Part shown: in pieces, positions 7,688 to 17,565 of the stretch
Position numbering within the stretch: the first letter of the stretch is position 1
Layout of the letters: every line of letters starts with the position of its first letter
Assembly: GCA_903918755.1 (NCBI GenBank)
Contig: CAIXFN010000056.1
Span: 1 to 64,000 of the forward strand
From: an uncultured Pedosphaera sp.
GTDB lineage: Bacteria; Verrucomicrobiota; Verrucomicrobiia; Limisphaerales; Pedosphaeraceae
Reading direction: 5' to 3'
Length of the DNA: 64,000 nucleotides
The notes under the pieces: generated by a model
Seen by the model: only the letters and a program-made list of their open reading frames with translations
Told to the model about the DNA's origin: nothing
Database searches by the model: none
Program-made: the position numbers and the translations under genes

Positions 7688-8395
7688 ATGACTTCCTTTC
7701 AACTGCCGATTGATTATCCCCGGGTGCGACGCGTGAACAGTTACCAGGAATTGCTGACCACCCGCTTCAGCGCTGGCATCAATGCCCTCTGCTGGGAGCG
7801 GACGCTGCCGGGCGACTTTGGCGAGGTGGTGGCAGCGCTCGGCGCGGGGGAGGAAATCACCATTCTCGACGACGCCCGCCTCGGGACGCTTCCGGTCAGT
7901 CCCGCGGGTCGGGTTGCCATCGAGATCCTCCGGGAGGATCAACGGGTGCTCCGGGAACACCACCTGGACCCCGTCCTCAATTGCATTCACGGTTACCCGC
8001 GGGACGAGGATGCCAGCCCCGTTCCCACAGATGTCTTTTCCTTCCACGTTGACAGCGCGCCGATCGAGGCAGCCACCTGGCTTTGCACCTATCACGGAAG
8101 TCCGAGCGAAGGACTCCGCAATGAGGAAGCCGAAAGGCGGGTGGACGATCCCCCGACCCGCGCCGCGTTGCGCCAACTTTTTGGCGGGGAGGACAACGAC
8201 GACTTCCGCGAGTTCCTCAGGGAAAACTGTTACGATTTGCACTACGCCCCGACCCGGGAAGCGCGTCCCTTTTCCTTCGGCACCGGCAACCTCTGGCGCA
8301 TCGCGGTCGAATATCCTGGCAGCCCGGTCCCGCCCTGTATCCACCGGGCTCCCCCAACCGTCCCGGGCGAACCGCGTTTGCTCTTGATCAGTTGA
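7688..8395 (+). CDS. Conserved hypothetical protein, DUF1826-like
   Basis: A 235-residue soluble protein. The ATG at 7688 is preferred over an upstream TTG at 7676. It has an FHVD motif followed by a LCTYHGSPSEGL stretch and a late PCIHRAPPTVPGEPRLLL, an arrangement that resembles DUF1826 proteins. The spaced H-x-D and H residues are reminiscent of a cupin-like metal site, but that is only suggestive. It lies 28 bases after the HxlR gene on the same strand, so the two may be co-transcribed. Function unknown. Confidence 0.65.
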   Translation: MTSFQLPIDYPRVRRVNSYQELLTTRFSAGINALCWERTLPGDFGEVVAALGAGEEITILDDARLGTLPVSPAGRVAIEILREDQRVLREHHLDPVLNCIHGYPRDEDASPVPTDVFSFHVDSAPIEAATWLCTYHGSPSEGLRNEEAERRVDDPPTRAALRQLFGGEDNDDFREFLRENCYDLHYAPTREARPFSFGTGNLWRIAVEYPGSPVPPCIHRAPPTVPGEPRLLLIS

Positions 8396-8455
8396 TGGCG
8401 AGATCAGGTGGGGACGGTAAACGCCCCTTTCCCGCCGGCCATTCGCAAAGGCAAG

Positions 8456-8483
8456 AATTCTATCTTCGGAGGCGAATAGAATT
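8456..8483. promoter_or_regulatory. Inverted repeat upstream of the giant-protein operon
   Basis: AATTCTAT (8456-8463) and ATAGAATT (8476-8483) are perfect reverse complements separated by 12 bases, in the AT-richer part of the 136-base gap before the first giant exported gene. The position suits an operator or promoter-proximal site for that operon. No matching regulator is evident. Confidence 0.35.
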
Positions 8484-8531
8484 GCTTTATGGCGATAATT
8501 CTGGGAGGGTTTCGCACGGGGTAAAAATACT

Positions 8532-11500
8532 ATGCAACGCCAGGGCTTTATTCGAGCGATCAAAATCGTCCCATTCCTGCTGCTTTTGGCTGCCTTCCGA
8601 GCAGCAGGATTTGAGGTGAACGACATCACCCGCCTGGCAGTCACGAATTCCCCGGCCCAATTTCTGGTTGCGGCCGATATCGCCCAAGAACCCGATCCCG
8701 CCTATAATCGCGGCGAAATCCATGTTGCCGCCAGCGTTCATTACGCAACGCTGGAGAGCACGAACACGACCTACGACTACAACCTGAAGTTCCGGTTGCT
8801 AAACCAGGCGGGCGTGCCGGTGAGCCTCCAGTTGCCGGGTGGTTTGGGAAGCGGGACGGAGTACATCGTACCCGATGTCATAACGCTGCCCACGGTGGGC
8901 CGCAACCCGGTTTCGTCCATCACCCGGGATTATGCGGCGAACCTGCTGCCTTTGACCCAACTTTCGGCCGCCGACCGTTATCACGTGGAAATGAGTTTGA
9001 GCAAGCGCCTCGCCGGCGGCGGCATCGGCTACAGCCCCACGGGAGGAACTTCGAACACTCCTCCCGTGCAATACTATCATTTCACGAACACCATCCCCAG
9101 CGGCGATGCGGCGAAAAACGTCATCGCCGAGGTGCGGGGGGTGCATTGGGGACAAGCCACGGCCTGCAAGGGGGTGGACGGTCAAAACCGCTTCAGCGTC
9201 CTGGTGGATTACCGCCTGGTGAGTTTTGATGACATCTACGCCGGCTACGCGAGCGCCACGATTGACACCTCCTTCACGGTGCAACTGAATGCGGCGGATT
9301 CCGGAGCAGCGGTCCCGCTCACGGGCATGACGACGAACATCACGGTGAATGTTCCCAATCATGACAACTTGTTTTTCGCGCCTTTCACGCAACCCAGCAT
9401 CACGGACGGTTCGGTGGAGGTCTTTTTTGAACCCGGCCCGGTGCTCGATGGGGTGAACCATGGCTACGTGGCCACCGTTTCGATCAGTCATTTGGAGCAA
9501 CCCAACCTTTCCGTTGCCGGCAATGACGTTTCGGGCGACCCCCTCCACCTGCTGCACCTGAGCGGGAATTTGAATTTTGGCCCCCTGGCAACGCGCCTGA
9601 CGGCGATGACCTTTGGTCCGGGGAGCACGACCCTGGATCCGCCGGTAATCCATACCTCAATCAGCGTGGCAGGCGGCGGCGCCTACGTGATCAACCATCC
9701 CGACCACACGGTGGCCGGCGGCACGCTCGGGGTGGACGTAAACTCGGCAGGCGACGCCTTGGTGACGCTTGGCGGAATGGCACTCGTGGGGCCGAAACCG
9801 GACCCCGACACCAATCACAACGTGGTATTCGCCCGTGGTCTGGCCCAAGTAGGGCCGGCGGGCGCCTCCTGCTCCAATTTGCTGGCGCTCCTGCCGACCG
9901 GCCTGGGTTACCGGTTCGATACCAATGCCGACGGACTGCTCAATATCGTCTATTTCAACGGGCAATACGCGCTGGACGGCGACCTGGCGCCCAGCGGCAC
10001 CGTGGCCGTTTCCGCCAACGTCTTTCTGGCCGAGGAATCCAAACCGCTTTGGTTAAACGTCTCCGATGTGCGATGGCAGGCCAATCTGGGCGAATTTCAC
10101 TTTACCCCCATCGGCGCGACTTATGTCCGGGCCCGCCAGATCGCTTTCCTGGCGGAACTGAGCGGAGCCATCGACAACATCAAAGCTTCCAATGAACTCC
10201 TCTTCGGCGCCGTTAACGGGTTCGCGCCGGGCACCGAATTGGTCGTGCGCGCGGGCGATAACGGCGAATCGCTGGTCAGCGCCACGCTAACCTTGGGGCC
10301 GGGGATTTTCCTGCCGCATTTCCCTGTGGGTTCGGGGCCGATTCCGTTCACCAACGGCGTCATGCAGGTGGTGGATGATCTGATCGTTACCAGCAACAGT
10401 GTGATCAATGGGGTCACGGGCTTCTACGGCGTCTACTCCCGGAATTGCGCGGATGCCGGCACGAATTGCGGGGCGAGCGGCCAACCCCAGGTCAGCATGC
10501 TGGCCTTTGTCCCGGACAATGAGCAACTCCATATCACCCGCGATGGCGGATTGGTCGGGGAAGGCACCCTGGTGCAAGCCGGTTCCAGCATCGTAAAAAG
10601 GATTCGGTGGGGAGTGACGGCCGATCCCGCGCAGCCAGTCCATGCCATCGCCAATGACTTCCCCGCCGCGCGGTTTTGCATGGCCGGCTCGTTCTTACGC
10701 GGCAACGACGGCAACGACAACGGTTTCAACGCGCCGGGGCAGTTGCTGTTCTCCGGAGTCAATGCTACTGACTGGAATCAATGCGACCGGGTGGGCTCGC
10801 CGGGTTACGCGGACGGCACGGGCGATTACGCGGGCATCAACCTCCGGGCCCAAGCCTCCCAGACGGCGGTCAGTTTCCTGGCCGGCGCCTTGACGCAACC
10901 CTATCCGCTCAATCCGCGCTCCAAGTACTATGTGCGCGGGGGCGGGGTCACGGGCATCCATGAGGGCCAGTTCAACCAGGTGCAATTGGCGGCCGGCGGG
11001 CCCACCTACGCGTTCAGTTTCTCCCTCTTCAGCCTGGCTTACCTGGACAACGAAAACGTGGATTCCCGCACGGCGGGAAACATCCACATCCCGGGAGTGG
11101 CCGGGGCGGGTGATCCCGGGTTCGGACTAGCCTTTGACAAGCTGGAAATCACCTGCAACGGCGGGCTGGGAGCGGTTAAGTTGGGCAACTCCTCCTTGGG
11201 CGCGACCAACCACCTCACCTACTGGAACAGCGATGTGGTGGCGCAGGCGTTGAAATTTGTGACCCCGGACCTGTGCAACCCCAGTTCCGCGCTCCTGGTG
11301 CTGGGCGTTTCCGCAGATTGCGCGCTGCTCGACAAAAAGATTTACGGAGAATTGGGTTTTCTGACGGACGGCAATCTGACCACCACCAACGATGGTTTTG
11401 CGTCCTTTCTCCAAGTGCCGAACAATATTGCGATTCATGGTCAGGCCTCCGGCGGGGACTATCATTTTATTCCGGGCCAGGCCGCCTACTTGAATAACGC

Positions 11501-13769
11501 CCGGGAACTGCCGGGCGGGGCCGCCACCGGGTTCCTCGATATTCCGGGATCGCTGGATGTGGCATTCTTCGAGAACCTCGCCGTGAATCTGCACACGCAG
11601 GCGCGAACCAATTCCGGCGCGCCTCTCTATTTGATGGCCGCGCTGCCAGACCCGGACCCGAACCAGCGGGGTTTCCCACTGGGGGTCTCGCTCGCGGATT
11701 TCCGCGTCAGCCCGCCGCACGCCCAACGCGACTGGCTCGCCGGCATCCACTTTGACTATCCCCTGAAATGGAACGACAGCCAGCGCAACTTTCGTTCGAG
11801 CGCCCCCGCCAACAATTCCTTCCTCGTTCTGAATGTGCAACACGAAGTCAAGGCGCTGGATGCAAAGAACGCCGAACTGACTTTTGGCATCAAGTCGGAA
11901 GGCTTGCCCCAATTGAACATCGTGAACCTGGCGACCGACGCCACGGGGATAGGGGCCAAGGTCCAAAACGCCATCGGGGCGGCGGCGAATGCAGCCATCC
12001 AGGATGGTCTGGCTCAATTCGACAGCCTGCTCAATCCCCTGGCCGCGACCATTTTGAGTGTTCCCATCGCCTCGTTATGCGATCCCGTGAGCGACCAATT
12101 GTATACCGATCTGGCCGATCCGCAGAACTTCAATTGGCAAAATTCCATCAATCAGCGCTGCAACGGCGGATTCGGAGCGGGCCCGGTGAGCATTTTCTCC
12201 CAATTGCAAAATCTGGCTTCGACTGTGAACGGCGTCACCAACCTCACCGTGGACTTGACGCAACGACTGGACAAGATCATCGCCGGTTTGAACTCCGTGA
12301 ATGCGGTGGTGGACGATGCGCCCAAAATCGTGAACCTGGCGCAACAATTGGTTTCGTTGGTGCCGGGAGTGGAAATTCCCCCGGACGTCCTGGCCGCCCA
12401 AGTGGCCCAGGTGGAGGCGGCGCGTTCGGAGATTCACGCGGAAGTGGCCAATGTGATCGGAAAAATCACCGAACTGCGCACCGAACTGGCCGGGGGCGCG
12501 TTCGTGGACGCGCTTGCCGCTTTGGTGGCCTCGCGCACCGGCGATTTGCAAAGCGTCGCCAAGGCCTTGGCGGATGACCTGAATGCCAAGATCAACTTTT
12601 CCACCATCAACTCGCAAGTGGAGAGCTTTCCGCAAGTCTACACGCGGGACCAGTTCAAGCAAATGGTGCGGGACGCGGTCGCGGATCACCTGGGCGGACA
12701 GGTGTTCGCCCAGCAATTGAGCACCATGCTGCGGGAGAATTTCTTTGACGCCAACGCCCTCACCCGGCAGGCGACGGACTCGTTGTTTGCGCAAATCAAC
12801 GACCTGGTTCGCGACGCGATTTCCAGTGCCAGCGCGGCCCTGGATGATTCACTTGCACCTTTGAACGGCAGCGCCGTGAGCAAAGTGATGCGCGCCGGCA
12901 AAATCAACGGCTACGCGCATATCATTGGCGATTCCCTGGACGAATTGCGGCTGGATCTCAAGGTGCAAATGGACGCGCCGTCGCCGCTGGATGTCCAGGC
13001 CTGGCTGCGGATCAAATCGCTGCAATCCGATGGCATCGCCGGTTGCGGGTATGGGGGCACGCCCGAGAATCCGGCCACCGAAATCGTGCTGGGGGCCGAA
13101 AGCTCCAAGCTGGATTGGATCTCGCCCGGATTGGCCGGCAAAATGGAAACGAAGTTCACCCTGGGTCCCGACCACTTTCCCAAAGGGGTGGCCGGCAAAC
13201 TGGAGATCACCGGGGGCTTGCATTTTGAGGCGTTTTCGGTGGATTACCTTTCCGCGTATCTCGCCTTCGGCGCGCAGGAAAACTATCTGGCGGCGGCGGC
13301 CAAATTGACTTTCCAGAGCTATTCCGGCGCGGGCGGCTTCTTCTTCGGCCGCACCTGCACCACGGATCCGCTCAGCTGGGATCCCCTGGTGGCGAACGCC
13401 ATTGGCACGCCGCCGTTCACCGGGGTTTATGTTTTCGGGGAGGCCTGGGTGCCGGTGAGCGAGGCCCTGCTGGGAATTCCCGCGACCTGCTTTTTCCGGG
13501 TCGATGCCAACGTTGGTTGCGGGATGGGCTTTTTTACGGAAGGCCCAACCTTCATCGGCCGGGCGGAGTTGGGCTTGAGCGGGCATGTTTTGTGCCTCCT
13601 CAGCGCGAGCGCCGACGCCAACCTCGTGGGCATCGCCAATCCCAGCGGCGTGACGCTGAGCGGCACCGGCGAGTTTTGCGCCGAGATCGGCGTCTGGCCG
13701 GCCGAGTTCGATATTTGCAAGACCGCCAGCCTGAAATACCAAAACAAGCATTGGAGTGTCGGCTTTTAA
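8532..13769 (+). CDS. Giant exported protein, first of three
   Basis: 1745 residues. The N-terminus has a signal peptide (basic MQRQGFIRAIKI, then VPFLLLLAAFRAAG, cleavage likely near residue 28). Residues about 30-1120 are beta-rich and Gly/Asn/Thr-rich with no recognised domain. Residues about 1125-1445 are different: long helical, Ala/Gln/Val-rich segments such as LAAQVAQVEAARSEIHAEV that could form coiled coils. The last 300 residues return to beta structure and are Gly- and aromatic-rich, ending KYQNKHWSVGF. Several isolated Cys residues could form disulfides outside the cytoplasm. No enzyme motif was seen. The next gene begins 4 bases after the stop, so the three giant genes form one operon. 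Likely a structural surface or outer-membrane-associated protein. Confidence 0.8.
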   Translation: MQRQGFIRAIKIVPFLLLLAAFRAAGFEVNDITRLAVTNSPAQFLVAADIAQEPDPAYNRGEIHVAASVHYATLESTNTTYDYNLKFRLLNQAGVPVSLQLPGGLGSGTEYIVPDVITLPTVGRNPVSSITRDYAANLLPLTQLSAADRYHVEMSLSKRLAGGGIGYSPTGGTSNTPPVQYYHFTNTIPSGDAAKNVIAEVRGVHWGQATACKGVDGQNRFSVLVDYRLVSFDDIYAGYASATIDTSFTVQLNAADSGAAVPLTGMTTNITVNVPNHDNLFFAPFTQPSITDGSVEVFFEPGPVLDGVNHGYVATVSISHLEQPNLSVAGNDVSGDPLHLLHLSGNLNFGPLATRLTAMTFGPGSTTLDPPVIHTSISVAGGGAYVINHPDHTVAGGTLGVDVNSAGDALVTLGGMALVGPKPDPDTNHNVVFARGLAQVGPAGASCSNLLALLPTGLGYRFDTNADGLLNIVYFNGQYALDGDLAPSGTVAVSANVFLAEESKPLWLNVSDVRWQANLGEFHFTPIGATYVRARQIAFLAELSGAIDNIKASNELLFGAVNGFAPGTELVVRAGDNGESLVSATLTLGPGIFLPHFPVGSGPIPFTNGVMQVVDDLIVTSNSVINGVTGFYGVYSRNCADAGTNCGASGQPQVSMLAFVPDNEQLHITRDGGLVGEGTLVQAGSSIVKRIRWGVTADPAQPVHAIANDFPAARFCMAGSFLRGNDGNDNGFNAPGQLLFSGVNATDWNQCDRVGSPGYADGTGDYAGINLRAQASQTAVSFLAGALTQPYPLNPRSKYYVRGGGVTGIHEGQFNQVQLAAGGPTYAFSFSLFSLAYLDNENVDSRTAGNIHIPGVAGAGDPGFGLAFDKLEITCNGGLGAVKLGNSSLGATNHLTYWNSDVVAQALKFVTPDLCNPSSALLVLGVSADCALLDKKIYGELGFLTDGNLTTTNDGFASFLQVPNNIAIHGQASGGDYHFIPGQAAYLNNARELPGGAATGFLDIPGSLDVAFFENLAVNLHTQARTNSGAPLYLMAALPDPDPNQRGFPLGVSLADFRVSPPHAQRDWLAGIHFDYPLKWNDSQRNFRSSAPANNSFLVLNVQHEVKALDAKNAELTFGIKSEGLPQLNIVNLATDATGIGAKVQNAIGAAANAAIQDGLAQFDSLLNPLAATILSVPIASLCDPVSDQLYTDLADPQNFNWQNSINQRCNGGFGAGPVSIFSQLQNLASTVNGVTNLTVDLTQRLDKIIAGLNSVNAVVDDAPKIVNLAQQLVSLVPGVEIPPDVLAAQVAQVEAARSEIHAEVANVIGKITELRTELAGGAFVDALAALVASRTGDLQSVAKALADDLNAKINFSTINSQVESFPQVYTRDQFKQMVRDAVADHLGGQVFAQQLSTMLRENFFDANALTRQATDSLFAQINDLVRDAISSASAALDDSLAPLNGSAVSKVMRAGKINGYAHIIGDSLDELRLDLKVQMDAPSPLDVQAWLRIKSLQSDGIAGCGYGGTPENPATEIVLGAESSKLDWISPGLAGKMETKFTLGPDHFPKGVAGKLEITGGLHFEAFSVDYLSAYLAFGAQENYLAAAAKLTFQSYSGAGGFFFGRTCTTDPLSWDPLVANAIGTPPFTGVYVFGEAWVPVSEALLGIPATCFFRVDANVGCGMGFFTEGPTFIGRAELGLSGHVLCLLSASADANLVGIANPSGVTLSGTGEFCAEIGVWPAEFDICKTASLKYQNKHWSVGF

Positions 13770-13773
13770 CCTC

Positions 13774-16700
13774 ATGATCAAGTTCTTGCGGACTATTTTG
13801 ATTGCCTCCCTAGGCGGGCTGGCCCTGGCGGCAGGAGCCCAACCCCTGGGCGATACACTTTATACGGTGGGCACCACGACCACGAATTCCCTCAACGGGC
13901 AAGTTTACGCGGTGGTGATGTGGCAACCGGTCCCGAACGTTTTGGTTCCGGGAAAGAAATTCGCCATATATTCCAAACCGGGGGACGCCGCCGCCAATGC
14001 CCCCTTTGTCCGCCGGAGCATTACGGGCCTGACAACGGATCCCCTCGTGATCGATCCGCTGCTGACGCGGGCGCATGGCCTTGGGGAGGATCTATTTGTC
14101 CTGGACGATCACCTGGCGAACCTGTTTGCCGCGTTGATGCCATCGAACACCGTCACGCGCGCGCAACGTCTGGCGGTGATCATCGCCGGCGCGCTGAACG
14201 ACTCCCGGAATCAAGACAGCCTGGCTGCCCTCGGTCGCGTGCATCCCGGGTTGAATTTCTGCCTCGGCCGGGTCTATGCCGAAGCGATCACCGGGATCAC
14301 CACTTTTGAAGTGCGGGAATACGATCCGGCCGCCGCAAAAGACATCCTGGTCGTGGGCCGCGTCACCGTGGATCCCGCCAGTCCCACCGCCCTGCCAGCG
14401 CCGGGCGCGCCCGTCACGCTGCCGGAAACCGGCTCCTTCGGTCATCTCAACGCGAAGTTGCGCTGGGCCACGCCCGACAACCTGCGGCGGTTGACCCTCC
14501 TGCAATACGGCTACAACGTTTACGTCGCTCCCCGGGCAGCCGTCGAAACCGCTGGTTACCACCTGGTTCCCCCGACCACCGAGCAACTGTCGAACCTTCA
14601 TCCCCATCGCCTGGTCAATGTGGGTGATTCCGGCGGTTCCCTACCGGTCATGGCGGGGAAACTTTATTCCGCGGCGGATGTGGCCAATTTCGCGCTCGAC
14701 CCCAAGACCCATTACCTGGCGGACGACAATTATGGCACCCGTGGTGGAGTCGGCTACCATGACGGCGAGCAGGTTTACTATTTCATCACTGCCCGGGATA
14801 TCCTGGGGCGCGACGGTGTCCCCTCCCCCGGCACGCTGGTCACCTTGTGCTCGAAGATCCCGCCCAACGCCCCCGCCGGCGTGCGCGTGGACAATGATTT
14901 CCCGAACACTCCGGGCGGCAGCCAACATTTGTTCACGCATTGGCGGATTCCTCCGGGGACGACGAATTCGGCTTGGTTCGTTTATCGCTGGAATGATTCC
15001 AAGCAAGTCGGCGCCTTGGGCAACAGCCCGACCAATCATCTCATCGCCGGGCCCTTGACGGCCACCAACGGGGCGCTGGAGCTTTCATGGCTCGACAACG
15101 GGGCCGGCGCGCCCGCGATGGCAACGGACGCCGGGAAAACCTACTGGTATACCGTCCGGGTGGCCGAAAACACGGCGTGCGGCTGGAATTATTCGCCCCA
15201 TAGCGCGCCGACGTTTGGCGTCTTGCGCGATCGCGTGGGTCCCGACGCTCCGCAGGGTGGCGTCAATTTCCGGTGCTGTTCACTGCAGTTGCGATCGGAC
15301 AATCCGGATTATTTGCTGGTCATCAACCCCGGGGTCGCCCATGCCGCGGGTGAAGTGGTCTTCGAATTCATCGGCCATCGCACGTCGCCGGATATCGAGT
15401 GGATGGATTTCAACGTCAACCTGGATACCACGATTTCCCTCGGCCGGTTTTATTTTGCCGGAACCAACAACCTGGTGACCGCGTACTGGCACACCTCGGA
15501 ATCGACGGTTCTGGACTGGCAACGGCTCCATTCCTCGCTTTCATTCAGCACCCGGGCCGGCGGAAGCCGCCTGAATGGGGACGCTGTGGCCTATTTTTCC
15601 CAGCACGCCGCCTTGGAGAACAACCAGCCGGACACCGGATTTGCGATGGTGTTCACCGCGTACCTGGACTGCAATACCGCGAGTGTCCTCGGCTATGTGC
15701 CACAGTGTCTGAGCATGCAGACTTACGGCAGTTCCCTCCAACTCCTGCAACCGGGGAGCAATGCTCCCGTGAATTTCTCGCTTTACGGTTTCGATTACTC
15801 GCGCACCGTGGAATGGGTGGAGGTCTTTGTCAACGGCACGGCGCCGGCCAACTTGGTGGCGCATGTCCTGCCGGGGCAATACGGGATTTTCACCACCTTG
15901 ATTGCCACGAATGAGAGCATCTATACCGATCCAATCGCGGCGCCTTTGTTTTATCTGCGCGCCGGCAAGGGCAGCACGGTATCCGATTTCAAGCTGGCAA
16001 CCAACGTGCAACGTCCCACCTATGGGTATGTGTCTCAAATCAGTTTTGGCGTCAGCACCAATTGTCTGACCGACACCGGTCCCGGTGGCGGAGGCGGCCC
16101 AGGCCGACTGTTCGGCTGTTTCCACCACAACCCGGTGCTGGCGGGCGTGCCCGGCATCGCGCCCCTCATCCCCTGGTTTCTGCTCAGCCCCACGGCCCAG
16201 GAGTGGCGCGTTTACCGGCGGGTGGACGACGGGCCATTACAGTTGCTCAAGCAGGGATTGGCCAGTTTTGCCGCGGTGCAGTCCGTAACCAATTCCGACG
16301 CGGCGCTCCCCGCCAATGCCGCCACCGTTTGCTATTTTGCCCAACTGCTGGACGAGCACGGTAATCCGAGCGCGCTCTCCCCGCTGGGCTGCGTTGATAT
16401 CCTTTCGCCCACGCCGCCGGCCGTCCCGATGCTCGCTCCGCCCGAACTGGCGGGCACCCCTTCCGCCCCGCAGATGAAGGTCACCTGGTTTTGTCCGCCC
16501 GCGGGCGTCGATCGCTTTGAGATCTGTATCGCCGCCGAGGGCAAAGACCCGGCCCCCAACCTGGGCGGTGAAGTCACGCCGGACAGCTATTCGCTATCGA
16601 ATCCGCTGCAGGTCACCGTCAAAGAAGGCCAGACGAGCCAGAATTTCGGGTATTATCGCACGCCCAAAGCGGCGATCTTGGGCGGCGGCGGCGCCCAGTT

Positions 16701-17565
16701 CACCCGCACGGTGAATATTCAGGGCGGCGTGAAGTATTTCGTATTTGTCCGCTCCGTGCTGGGCGGCAATGACTTCAGCCCGTTCAGCAATGTGGCGGAG
16801 TTCACCTATCAACCGCCGCCGGTGGTCCCGCCGCCGGGCGTGGCCTGGCCGCAACGCCCGTTGCCCGGGTTCCAGACCAATCTTTACCCCACCGTCGCGG
16901 TTTACCCCCTGATCGGATTGTCGTTCAATCCGAATCAAAATTTCATTATCACCAACATCGGCAATCAAAGTTTTGGTTACGAAATCACCTTTCCGGTCAG
17001 CGGGGTGCGTTGGTTGCCGGGGGTCCGAATCGGCGATCTCGCCAAGCCCACCGGTGGAGATGAGACCTTGCGCAAAACCGTGGCCAGTTTTGAGGAGCAT
17101 TTCGAATTTGGGGTGGACGGGCTTGATTTCGCCTGGTCCGTCTATTACTACGCGGAGTTGGCGGTGACCAACCCGCTGGTCTCGGTCACCAAGGATGCGC
17201 TGGGAAAATCGGTGCTGCCAGCCGTGCTTTATCGCACCCAGGTGCCCAACGCGCTGTTTCCCCGCGTCTCCGGTGATTTGATCCAGGTGACTCCGCAAAT
17301 GAGCGGCGTGGCGCATCAGGCTCTGCCCAGCCATCCGGGGGATTGTGCGGTGGGCGATCCATTCGTTTACCCCTACGAGTTGAATGCGTCGTCGGTGATG
17401 GATGGCACGACCAATGAATTCCATTTCAGCGGCCTGTTCCTCATTGACACCCAACCCCGGCTCATTGCCGCCACCTATTTTTATCTCCTCGCGCGCTTCA
17501 ATGAATACGGCGAAGTCCGCGACATCATTCCCTGCGGCGAATACACCGAGCCCCTTCAGCCATGA
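13774..17565 (+). CDS. Giant exported protein, second of three, with fibronectin-type-III-like modules
   Basis: 1263 residues from the ATG at 13774, giving a clean signal peptide (MIKFLRTILIASLGGLALAAGAQP); a GTG at 13756 would overlap the previous gene and add six residues. The body looks like a series of beta-sandwich modules of fibronectin-III type: repeated prolines before strands, as in 'SKIPPNAPAGVRV', 'PTPPAVPMLAPPEL' and 'MKVTWFCPPAGVDRFEI'. A Gly-rich stretch (GPGGGGGPGRLFG) lies near residue 770. No catalytic motif. Its stop overlaps the start of the third gene (ATGA), so the two are probably translationally coupled. Likely secreted and structural; partner proteins are presumably its operon neighbours. 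Confidence 0.8.
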   Translation: MIKFLRTILIASLGGLALAAGAQPLGDTLYTVGTTTTNSLNGQVYAVVMWQPVPNVLVPGKKFAIYSKPGDAAANAPFVRRSITGLTTDPLVIDPLLTRAHGLGEDLFVLDDHLANLFAALMPSNTVTRAQRLAVIIAGALNDSRNQDSLAALGRVHPGLNFCLGRVYAEAITGITTFEVREYDPAAAKDILVVGRVTVDPASPTALPAPGAPVTLPETGSFGHLNAKLRWATPDNLRRLTLLQYGYNVYVAPRAAVETAGYHLVPPTTEQLSNLHPHRLVNVGDSGGSLPVMAGKLYSAADVANFALDPKTHYLADDNYGTRGGVGYHDGEQVYYFITARDILGRDGVPSPGTLVTLCSKIPPNAPAGVRVDNDFPNTPGGSQHLFTHWRIPPGTTNSAWFVYRWNDSKQVGALGNSPTNHLIAGPLTATNGALELSWLDNGAGAPAMATDAGKTYWYTVRVAENTACGWNYSPHSAPTFGVLRDRVGPDAPQGGVNFRCCSLQLRSDNPDYLLVINPGVAHAAGEVVFEFIGHRTSPDIEWMDFNVNLDTTISLGRFYFAGTNNLVTAYWHTSESTVLDWQRLHSSLSFSTRAGGSRLNGDAVAYFSQHAALENNQPDTGFAMVFTAYLDCNTASVLGYVPQCLSMQTYGSSLQLLQPGSNAPVNFSLYGFDYSRTVEWVEVFVNGTAPANLVAHVLPGQYGIFTTLIATNESIYTDPIAAPLFYLRAGKGSTVSDFKLATNVQRPTYGYVSQISFGVSTNCLTDTGPGGGGGPGRLFGCFHHNPVLAGVPGIAPLIPWFLLSPTAQEWRVYRRVDDGPLQLLKQGLASFAAVQSVTNSDAALPANAATVCYFAQLLDEHGNPSALSPLGCVDILSPTPPAVPMLAPPELAGTPSAPQMKVTWFCPPAGVDRFEICIAAEGKDPAPNLGGEVTPDSYSLSNPLQVTVKEGQTSQNFGYYRTPKAAILGGGGAQFTRTVNIQGGVKYFVFVRSVLGGNDFSPFSNVAEFTYQPPPVVPPPGVAWPQRPLPGFQTNLYPTVAVYPLIGLSFNPNQNFIITNIGNQSFGYEITFPVSGVRWLPGVRIGDLAKPTGGDETLRKTVASFEEHFEFGVDGLDFAWSVYYYAELAVTNPLVSVTKDALGKSVLPAVLYRTQVPNALFPRVSGDLIQVTPQMSGVAHQALPSHPGDCAVGDPFVYPYELNASSVMDGTTNEFHFSGLFLIDTQPRLIAATYFYLLARFNEYGEVRDIIPCGEYTEPLQP

